Notes under the pieces: generated by a model
Databases searched by the model: none
Told to the model about the DNA's origin: nothing
Seen by the model: only the letters and a program-made list of their open reading frames with translations
Shown here: positions 13,717-18,018 of the stretch, piece after piece
Numbering within the stretch: the stretch's first letter is position 1
Layout of the letters: each line of letters starts with the position of its first letter
Position numbers and translations under genes: made by a program
Origin: an uncultured Bacteroides sp.
GTDB lineage: Bacteria > Bacteroidota > Bacteroidia > Bacteroidales > Bacteroidaceae
Direction of reading: 5' to 3'
NCBI RefSeq assembly: GCF_958445495.1
Contig: NZ_CAUCSQ010000071.1
Location: 1-18,018, forward strand
Length of the DNA stretch: 18,018 bases

Positions 13717-14040
13717 ATGAACGTATTGACTGTATTATTGCAAGCTCCTGCCGGTGCTGCCGGAGGTGGAAGTATGATGTGGATCATGCTGATAGCAATG
13801 TTTGTTATCATGTATTTCTTTATGATTCGTCCTCAAAATAAGAAACAAAAAGAAATAGCCAATTTCCGTAAATCTCTTCAGGTGAATCAATCGGTTATTA
13901 CCGCCGGTGGCATTCATGGAACGATTAAGGAAATTAACGACGATTATATCGTGCTTGAAATAGCTTCCAACGTAAAGATAAAGATAGATAAAAATTCTAT
14001 TTTCGCAGATGCCTCGGCTGCTAATAATCAATCTAAGTAA
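13717..14040 (+). CDS. yajC: Preprotein translocase subunit YajC
   Basis: A small single-span inner-membrane protein that accompanies SecDF in the Sec export machinery. The 107 residues show the family layout. A short periplasmic N-terminus rich in Gly and Ala (APAGAAGGGS) precedes one membrane helix at about 20-37 (MMWIMLIAMFVIMYFFMI). The hallmark RPQNKKQKE follows, then a small cytosolic domain with VITAGGIHGTIKEI and IVLEIASNVKIKIDK. secD and secF are not in the window. The YbbR-like gene follows after only 11 bp, so the two are co-transcribed. Confidence 0.96.
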   Translation: MNVLTVLLQAPAGAAGGGSMMWIMLIAMFVIMYFFMIRPQNKKQKEIANFRKSLQVNQSVITAGGIHGTIKEINDDYIVLEIASNVKIKIDKNSIFADASAANNQSK

Positions 14041-14051
14041 AAAAGATAGGC

Positions 14052-15074
14052 ATGCCTATGCTTGATCGTAGGAAAATAAGGTACACATATTTAAAATTGT
14101 CTAGAGAAATTAAGGACTTCCTGCTTAGTGATAAGAGCAGGGAGTTCTTAATTTTTTTATTTTTCTTTCTGATAGCCGGCGGATTCTGGTTGCTCCAGAC
14201 TTTAAACAATGATTATGAAGCGGAATTCTCTATTCCGGTGCGGATGAAAGACCTTCCGAATAACGTAGTGCTGACTTCGGAACCTCCTTCCGAGCTTCGG
14301 GTCCGGGTGAAAGATAAAGGAACGGTACTCCTTAATTATATGTTGGGAAAAAGTTTCTTCCCGGTCAATCTGAGCTTTGCCGACTATAAAGGAAAAGACA
14401 ATCATGTGAAGATTTATGCGTCGGATTTTGAGAAAAAGATATTGAGTCAGTTAAACGTATCTTCTAAAATTCTTTCGGTGAAACCCGATACCTTGGAGTA
14501 TATTTATTCCGAAGGAAAATCCAGGCTCGTGCCGGTCCGCCTTCAAGGGAAGGTGACCGCCGGACTTCAATATTATGTCTCAGATTCGATTTGCAATCCG
14601 GATTCGGTATTGGTATATGCTCCGGAGGGGATTTTAGACACTATCACTGCCGCCTATACTCAGAAGATTAGCTTGGAGAACATATCGGATACCACTCGGC
14701 GGCGGATAGCTTTGGCTCCGTTGAAAGGTGTGAAATTCGTCCCTAGCTCGGTTGAAATGGTATTCCCTGTAGATATTTATACGGAGAAAACGGTGGAAGT
14801 GCCGTTGCATGGAGTTAATTTCCCGGCTGATAAGGTGTTGCGTGCTTTCCCCTCAAAAGTCCAGATTACTTTTCAGGTAGGATTGAAACGTTTCCGTAGC
14901 ATTAAGGCAAGCGATTTTGTGATTAATGTTTCTTATGAAGAACTCTTGAAGCTCGGATCTGACAAATACACGGTTAAGTTAAAATCTTTTCCGATTGGGA
15001 TTAATCAGATTCGTATTGTACCCGAACAGGTTGATTTCCTGATAGAACAGACCTCATCATCAGATGGCGATTAA
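14052..15074 (+). CDS. YbbR-domain membrane-anchored protein
   Basis: A 340-residue protein with a cytosolic N-terminus of about 30 residues, one membrane helix at about 31-50 (EFLIFLFFFLIAGGFWLLQ) and an extracytoplasmic part built of YbbR-like beta repeats. These are recognisable as FSIPVRMKDLPNNVVL near 68-85, then SRLVPVRLQGKVTAGLQYYVS and EKTVEVPLHGVNFPADKVL. In Firmicutes YbbR (CdaR) regulates the cyclic-di-AMP synthase CdaA, but no such gene is visible here, so that role should not be transferred. The start at 14052 is the first ATG after yajC; ATG at 14058 is possible. The end overlaps coaE by 11 bp, showing translational coupling. Function unknown. Confidence 0.88.
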   Translation: MPMLDRRKIRYTYLKLSREIKDFLLSDKSREFLIFLFFFLIAGGFWLLQTLNNDYEAEFSIPVRMKDLPNNVVLTSEPPSELRVRVKDKGTVLLNYMLGKSFFPVNLSFADYKGKDNHVKIYASDFEKKILSQLNVSSKILSVKPDTLEYIYSEGKSRLVPVRLQGKVTAGLQYYVSDSICNPDSVLVYAPEGILDTITAAYTQKISLENISDTTRRRIALAPLKGVKFVPSSVEMVFPVDIYTEKTVEVPLHGVNFPADKVLRAFPSKVQITFQVGLKRFRSIKASDFVINVSYEELLKLGSDKYTVKLKSFPIGINQIRIVPEQVDFLIEQTSSSDGD

Positions 15075-15678
15075 AATTGGTATAACCGGCGGTATCGGTA
15101 GTGGAAAAAGTGTTGTTTCCCGGTTGTTGGAGACAATGGGGGTTCCTGTCTATATTTCGGACACGGAGGCGAAACGCATTACCTGTACTGACGAAGTGAT
15201 TCGTCGGGGACTTTGTGCGTTGGTCGGCAGGGAAGTGTTCCGTGACGGAAAATTGGAGCGTTCTTTGTTGGCGTCATATATGTTCGGATGTCCGGAACAT
15301 GTGAAAGCGGTGAATGCTCTTATTCATCCCCAGGTGAAGAACGATTTTCGTCGATGGGCCGCTTGTCGGAATGAAAACCAATTGGTCGGTATGGAGTCCG
15401 CCATACTTATAGAAGCCGGTTTCAGGGATGAAGTCGATTTTCTTGTCATGGTCTATGCTCCTTTGGAGGTGAGGGTAGAACGAGCCGTGAGGCGTGATTG
15501 CTCGTCGAGAGAACAGGTCTTAAAACGTATAGAGGCGCAAATGAGTGATGAAGACAAACGGAATCAGGCGGATTTTGTGATAATGAATGATGATAAGGCG
15601 CCGTTAATTCCACAGGTTTTAAAGCTTATTTCTTTGCTATCTAAAAATAATCATTACCTTTGCGACGCTAAAAAATAA
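15064..15678 (+). CDS. coaE: Dephospho-CoA kinase
   Basis: Phosphorylates the 3'-hydroxyl of dephospho-CoA with ATP, the last step of coenzyme A synthesis, in the cytosol. 204 residues, normal for CoaE. The P-loop GGIGSGKS is residues 9-16 in MAIKIGITGGIGSGKSVVSR. The Asp of the VYISDTEAKRI segment matches the conserved substrate-binding VxDAD-like position, though here it reads SDTEA rather than DADKI. ALIHPQVKNDFRRW, ESAILIEAGFRDEVD and the lid-type VRRDCSSREQVLKRIEAQMSDEDKRNQADFVIMND are all typical. The start overlaps the YbbR gene by 11 bp. The end of the coding sequence contains the promoter for the next gene. Confidence 0.95.
   Translation: MAIKIGITGGIGSGKSVVSRLLETMGVPVYISDTEAKRITCTDEVIRRGLCALVGREVFRDGKLERSLLASYMFGCPEHVKAVNALIHPQVKNDFRRWAACRNENQLVGMESAILIEAGFRDEVDFLVMVYAPLEVRVERAVRRDCSSREQVLKRIEAQMSDEDKRNQADFVIMNDDKAPLIPQVLKLISLLSKNNHYLCDAKK
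15633..15662 (+). promoter_or_regulatory. Promoter for the DUF5606 gene inside the coaE 3' end
   Basis: TTTG (15633-15636), 18 bp, TACCTTTG (15655-15662). Both boxes are perfect, with spacing one base short of the usual 19-20. It lies wholly within the coaE coding region, which stops at 15678. Confidence 0.7.
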
Positions 15679-15702
15679 TTAATAAATTAAAGGATATATA
15701 CT

Positions 15703-16137
15703 ATGTTGAAAACTATCTTGTCTATCTCCGGCAGGCCGGGATTGTACAAACTTATTTCTCAAGGAAAAAATATGCTGATTGTAGAATCAATCAATGCCGA
15801 TAAAAAGCGTTCTCCCGCTTATGGCAATGAAAAGATTATCTCTCTGGCAGACATAGCAATGTACACGGATGATGAGGAGGTGCCTTTGTGTGATGTGTTG
15901 GAAGCTATGAAGGAAAAAGAGAAATCAGCAGTAGCTTCTTTAGACCCTAAAAAAGCCGATTCAGAACAATTGCGCGAATATTTGGCTGAGGTGTTGCCGA
16001 ATTTTGACCGTGACCGTGTATATGTGGCTGACATCAAAAAATTGATTTCTTGGTATAATATATTAATTTCTAACGGAATTACAGAATTCAAGCCGAAAGC
16101 AGAAACAGCGGAAGAGGCTGTGGAAGATGAAAAATAA
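15703..16137 (+). CDS. DUF5606-like conserved Bacteroidetes protein
   Basis: A 144-residue cytosolic protein with no signal peptide or membrane segment. The N-terminal part (MLKTILSISGRPGLYKLISQG, then NMLIVESINADKKRSPAYGNEKIISLADIAMYT, about 1-57) reads as a small beta-rich domain. A helical, charged region (DVLEAMKEKEKSA) and a second conserved block (LREYLAEVLPNFDRDRVYVADIKKLISWYNILISNG) follow, ending in an acidic tail. This matches my memory of the DUF5606 family, which accompanies coaE and yajC in Bacteroidetes. Function is unknown. It has its own strong promoter in the end of coaE and two hairpin terminators after it, so it is probably expressed well above its upstream neighbours. Confidence 0.8.
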   Translation: MLKTILSISGRPGLYKLISQGKNMLIVESINADKKRSPAYGNEKIISLADIAMYTDDEEVPLCDVLEAMKEKEKSAVASLDPKKADSEQLREYLAEVLPNFDRDRVYVADIKKLISWYNILISNGITEFKPKAETAEEAVEDEK

Positions 16138-16160
16138 CCTTTCCGGTAATTTACGATGTG

Positions 16161-16196
16161 AAAAAGGGGCTGTAATCGAATAGCCCCTTATTTGTT
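16161..16196 (+). terminator. Terminator after the DUF5606 gene
   Basis: AAGGGGCT (16164-16171), a 10-nt loop, AGCCCCTT (16182-16189), followed by ATTTGTT. An 8-bp GC-rich stem with a modest T-tail, 26 bp after the stop codon. Confidence 0.75.
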
Positions 16197-16221
16197 ATCT
16201 GCAGTTTAAAAGTAAAAAGGA

Positions 16222-16271
16222 CTTGGAATTACTCTCATTCCCTGACAGGAAAAAGGTAATTTCAAGTTTTT
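16222..16271 (+). terminator. Second terminator-like hairpin
   Basis: CTTGGAATTAC (16222-16232) pairs with GTAATTTCAAG (16256-16266), 11 bp with one G-U, with an inner TTCC/GGAA stem, followed directly by TTTTT. It lies 32 bp beyond the first terminator. Tandem terminators, or the end of a short separate RNA, are both possible. Confidence 0.6.
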
Positions 16272-16317
16272 GAATGACATTTCTTTATAGATATCAGGTT
16301 ATAAGTTTAGAATTAAA

Positions 16318-16343
16318 GAGCTGACTTGTGGAACAGCTCCTTT
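16318..16343 (+). repeat. Third small hairpin with T-tail
   Basis: GAGCTG (16318-16323), a 10-nt loop, CAGCTC (16334-16339), followed by CTTTTG. Weaker than the two terminators upstream. It lies in the gap before the small ORF at 16473. Confidence 0.4.
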
Positions 16344-16433
16344 TGTGACGTGATTGTGCTTTATTTTCTTTAAGTAATCTTAGATTGCATGAATATTTTG
16401 TATCTTATATAGTAAATTATAGTTGCTTTTTCG

Positions 16434-16441
16434 TATCTTTG
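16434..16441 (+). promoter_or_regulatory. -7 element for the 80-residue ORF
   Basis: TATCTTTG matches TAnnTTTG, 31 bp before the ATG at 16473. No TTTG at -33. Three hairpins upstream would insulate this unit from the DUF5606 transcript. Confidence 0.5.
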
Positions 16442-16472
16442 TCAGTAACTTATAGTACATGAGGTATAAAAT

Positions 16473-16715
16473 ATGATAACAAATAAAAAGGTGATAATTC
16501 ATCTTGATAATGAGAAACGAACTCTATGCTTGTCGGAAGTCTTGACAGGTACAATGATATTCTTATATGATTCACAGGGAAAATTGGTTGGTAAGTATAA
16601 GTTTGAGTCGCAGCCGCTTGTTTTGGCGGTTCCCGGATATGGAACTTATGTTTTGGTGATGAGCCATCCTAGCTGCCAGCCGGAAGTCAGGCGAATCATA
16701 TATTCCGAGATATAG
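16473..16715 (+). CDS. Small protein of unknown function, 80 residues
   Basis: The frame MITNKKVIIHLDNEKRTL to RRIIYSEI reads as alternating beta strands: KVIIHL, TMIFLYDSQGKLVGKYKF, PLVLAVPGYGTYVLVMSH. This resembles the single beta-sandwich of small Bacteroides proteins such as DUF3244, or a sorting-domain-like fragment (a strand, a 'D-x-x-G-K-x-V' turn, then 'PGYGTYVLV'). Unlike those secreted proteins it has no signal peptide, so it may be cytosolic or a truncated copy. A perfect -7 element precedes it at normal distance and a weak hairpin follows, supporting a real gene. I do not recognise it with confidence. Confidence 0.6.
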   Translation: MITNKKVIIHLDNEKRTLCLSEVLTGTMIFLYDSQGKLVGKYKFESQPLVLAVPGYGTYVLVMSHPSCQPEVRRIIYSEI

Positions 16716-16763
16716 CAAAGAGGTTCGGAATAATCCAAGCCTTTTATCAGATTGGAGATTGCT

Positions 16764-16790
16764 TAATGATTCTTTTTCATTATTTTTATT
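16764..16790 (+). terminator. Weak AT-rich terminator after the small ORF
   Basis: TAATGA (16764-16769), a 7-nt loop, TCATTA (16777-16782), then TTTTTATT. The stem is short and AT-only, so termination strength is doubtful. Confidence 0.35.
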
Positions 16791-17025
16791 GAATACGAAT
16801 TGTTTTAAGATTAGGCGCAGGGATGCTTGGGCCAGTTATAATGTTGCTAAATATAAATATATCAGTTATTTATTATTATAGAATTAATTGATTAGTGAGG
16901 TAATAATAGTCTAAAAAGCATATTCACACATAAAGCTATGCGGAATTTGATGAAAGACTATATTTTATAGTATCAACAGAATCCAGATATAAGTTCTCTT
17001 ACCTCTGAACCTCGTTTCCATTTGC

Positions 17026-17076
17026 ACAAAATTGTGGATAGTACCAAAGCTGATATGGTATTATCCACAATTTTGT
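17026..17076. repeat. 21-bp-stem hairpin with inverted DnaA-box-like sequences
   Basis: ACAAAATTGTGGATA (17026-17040) is perfectly complementary to TATCCACAATTTTGT (17062-17076). The stem continues through a G-U pair and TACCA/TGGTA (17042-17046 and 17056-17060) to a 9-nt loop. The right arm holds TTATCCACA (17061-17069), identical to the E. coli high-affinity DnaA box. The left arm holds the inverted copy with one change (CTATCCACA on the minus strand). The T-containing right flank AATTTTGTTT would also suit a terminator. Confidence 0.75.
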
Positions 17077-17221
17077 TTATGATGCGATAAGTGCCGGATT
17101 ATTTTTTGGGGTTGCATGTTTCTTTTGATTGCCCGGCGGAGTAGGTCGTTTTTCGGGCCCCCTTTCATGCATCATCAAGAAATCAGGGTATATTTTTGTA
17201 ATCCTGTGAGCCATAATTGTG

Positions 17222-17273
17222 AGGAAAGCCGGCCTGCAGATGTCCGCGGTATGTTTGGCAGACCGGTTTTCCT
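17222..17273. repeat. Long imperfect hairpin
   Basis: AGGAAAGCCGG (17222-17232) pairs with CCGGTTTTCCT (17263-17273) with one G-U. After a C/A mismatch the stem continues as CTGC/GCAG (17234-17237 and 17258-17261), 15 pairs in all, around a 20-nt loop containing CCGCGG. No T-run follows directly. Possible structured RNA or relic of a small element. Confidence 0.55.
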
Positions 17274-17422
17274 GTAGCGGTATCGTTTTTCCGTTAATCC
17301 TTCAACTTCCGCCTTTCACATGCGTGCGTGTTTTTTTCCCCTGCATCCTTCCTTTTTCTGTAATGTGTTGATATATAGCCATTTCTTTTATTTCCTTAGT
17401 GAATATTCTGTTCCGTCCTTTT

Positions 17423-17591
17423 GAAACGGTAGTTTCGTCGGCTTGAAACTCTGGTTTCCATTGCTTGAAACTGTAGTTTCTACCGCTTGAAACTTTAGTT
17501 TCGTTTAAAAGGAAACTAAAGTTTCTTGCTTATGAAACTATAGTTTCTAACTGTTGAAACTCCAGTTTCTCGGCGTTGAAACTTCCGTTCC
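17423..17591. repeat. Eight-unit array of GAAAC-N4-GTTTC palindromes, 22-bp period
   Basis: Unit starts are 17423, 17445, 17467, 17489, 17512, 17534, 17556 and 17578: a 22-bp period with one 23-bp step. Seven units have perfect 5-bp arms; the last ends GTTCC instead of GTTTC. The four central bases vary (ggta, tctg, tgta, ttta, taaa, tata, tcca, ttcc). In five units they are T..A, extending the palindrome to GAAACTNNAGTTTC. Linkers are 8 bp (one of 9) and mostly end in TT before GAAAC. The arms are conserved while centres and linkers drift, as expected for protein-binding half-sites under selection. In RNA each unit could also form a 5-bp stem with a tetraloop. Confidence 0.95.
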
Positions 17592-17754
17592 CCTTATTTG
17601 ATGACGAATAAAGCCCTGTAATGTGTACTGTACAGGATTAAGTTGCCAACTTCACTTGTTATACCTAAGCTGGTTTACCCGATATTTTTTTAAACCTGAA
17701 CAAGTTCACCTGTCCCTTTGTAATTCCTGTATGGGTTGTCATTTTAGCACACTC

Positions 17755-17898
17755 CGGCTTTTTCCTTCCGTCCGCTTCTTTCCGTGCATACCCGTTTTTC
17801 CCCGTACTTTTCCGCCTGTCCTTCCCCTTCCTCCTTTTCTTCCCCCTAATATAATAATGTGTCCCCTCTTCCCCTTTTTTCCCTTTCCTTCCCTCCCG
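17755..17898. other. Strongly pyrimidine-biased tract
   Basis: On the plus strand roughly nine bases in ten are C or T, broken only by an AT-rich island near 17846-17860 (taatataataatg). The stretch 17862-17897 is almost pure pyrimidine. An A-run (17900-17908) follows at once. Such polypurine/polypyrimidine DNA can adopt triplex or other unusual structures and is rare in the rest of the window. Confidence 0.7.
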
Positions 17899-17984
17899 TA
17901 AAAAAAAAGTTCCCCTTCACCTTGCTAGTCCTCAACGCTTTACCCTTTTTCTTCAAAAAAAAGCGAAAAAAATCAGTCCTTAAA

Positions 17985-18016
17985 TTTGGATTGTACCGGT
18001 AAAGTCCCTACTTTTG
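17985..18016 (+). promoter_or_regulatory. Near-perfect promoter firing off the right edge
   Basis: TTTG (17985-17988), 20 bp, TACTTTTG (18009-18016): both boxes perfect. A-tracts upstream (17956-17962 and 17966-17971) resemble UP elements of strong promoters. The transcribed locus lies outside the window. A highly expressed gene, tRNA or rRNA operon is an inference only. Confidence 0.8.
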
Positions 18017-18018
18017 CA

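Larger units (their letters stand above)
16716..18018. other. 1.3-kb gene-free, structure-rich region ending in a strong promoter
   Basis: No credible coding frame lies here on either strand. The one long frame (17623-17901) is a Pro/Phe/Leu low-complexity translation of a pyrimidine tract. About 16740-17000 is AT-rich. Then come the DnaA-box hairpin (17026-17076), a second hairpin (17222-17273), the palindrome array (17423-17591), a pyrimidine-rich tract (about 17755-17898), A-tracts (about 17900-17975) and a promoter (17985-18016). This layout suits a long regulatory region, not decayed coding sequence. Confidence 0.7.

Noticed and set aside
16740..17100. Replication origin
   Set aside because: AT-richness and DnaA-box-like sequences are suggestive, but there is only one perfect box, no box cluster and no dnaA, gidA or similar neighbour. 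Reported as a hypothesis in the findings, not as an annotated origin.
17423..17591. CRISPR array
   Set aside because: Repeats are 14 bp and internally variable, linkers only 8 bp, and no cas genes are present. CRISPR repeats and spacers are each normally over 20 bp and the repeats are near identical.
17423..17591. Cluster of parS sites
   Set aside because: The half-sites GTTTC and GAAAC do resemble parS (GTTTC-ACGT-GAAAC), but here the order is GAAAC-N4-GTTTC. Where GTTTC precedes GAAAC the gap is 8-9 bp and lacks ACGT. No parA or parB gene is present.
17623..17901. 92-residue ORF
   Set aside because: Its second half is a Pro/Phe/Leu low-complexity translation of the pyrimidine tract. It has no promoter, no domain and no sensible codon pattern.
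1..18018. tRNA, rRNA, insertion sequence or integrase gene
   Set aside because: No cloverleaf with a GGTTCGAATCC-type T-arm, no ribosomal RNA sequence, and no transposase or recombinase motif was found on either strand.

Overview
The window looks like a chromosomal segment of a Bacteroides-type gut bacterium. Three things point there. Upstream regions carry the Bacteroidetes promoter signature (a -7 element TAnnTTTG, in several cases with TTTG 18-20 bp upstream) and no Shine-Dalgarno sequences. Several proteins are Bacteroidetes forms: a SusB-like GH97 glucosidase, a roughly 308-residue NusB, a DUF3276/PUR protein and a DUF5606-like protein. Base composition is moderately AT-rich. I cannot name the species from this window alone.

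Layout. Positions 1-484 are upstream DNA with a possible leftward mini-ORF and its promoter. A run of rightward units follows: a secreted GH97 alpha-glucosidase (485-2644); a PurF-like phosphoribosyltransferase homologue without the glutaminase nucleophile (2808-4217); pepT (4370-5599); gcvT (5656-6741); a CPA2 cation/proton antiporter with two RCK_C domains (6936-9209); and a HIT protein (9257-9682). Hairpin terminators separate most of these and each has a candidate promoter. After a 571-bp convergent gap come four leftward genes: an S4/Hsp15-like protein, pth, rplY (L25/CTC) and a PUR-family nucleic-acid-binding protein. These serve ribosome and translation upkeep. A divergent intergenic region leads into the rightward cluster nusB-yajC-ybbR-like-coaE-DUF5606, with internal promoters before yajC and before the DUF5606 gene. 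A small unknown ORF (16473-16715) closes the coding part.

The last 1.3 kb (16716-18018) has no credible gene but a great deal of structure. In order: an AT-rich stretch; a 21-bp-stem hairpin whose arms carry inverted DnaA-box-like sequences (one a perfect TTATCCACA); a second long hairpin; an eight-unit array of GAAAC-N4-GTTTC palindromes at a 22-bp pitch; a strongly pyrimidine-biased tract; A-tracts; and a near-perfect promoter (TTTG-N20-TACTTTTG) firing off the right edge. The palindrome array is the strongest candidate for something undescribed. Its two-helical-turn spacing suggests a multi-operator platform for one DNA-binding protein, upstream of a probably strongly expressed locus just outside the window. 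The second notable item is the PurF homologue that keeps the PRPP loop and iron-sulfur cysteines but starts Met-Gly-Gly rather than Met-Cys-Gly.

All family calls come from reading motifs by eye. No database search was possible.
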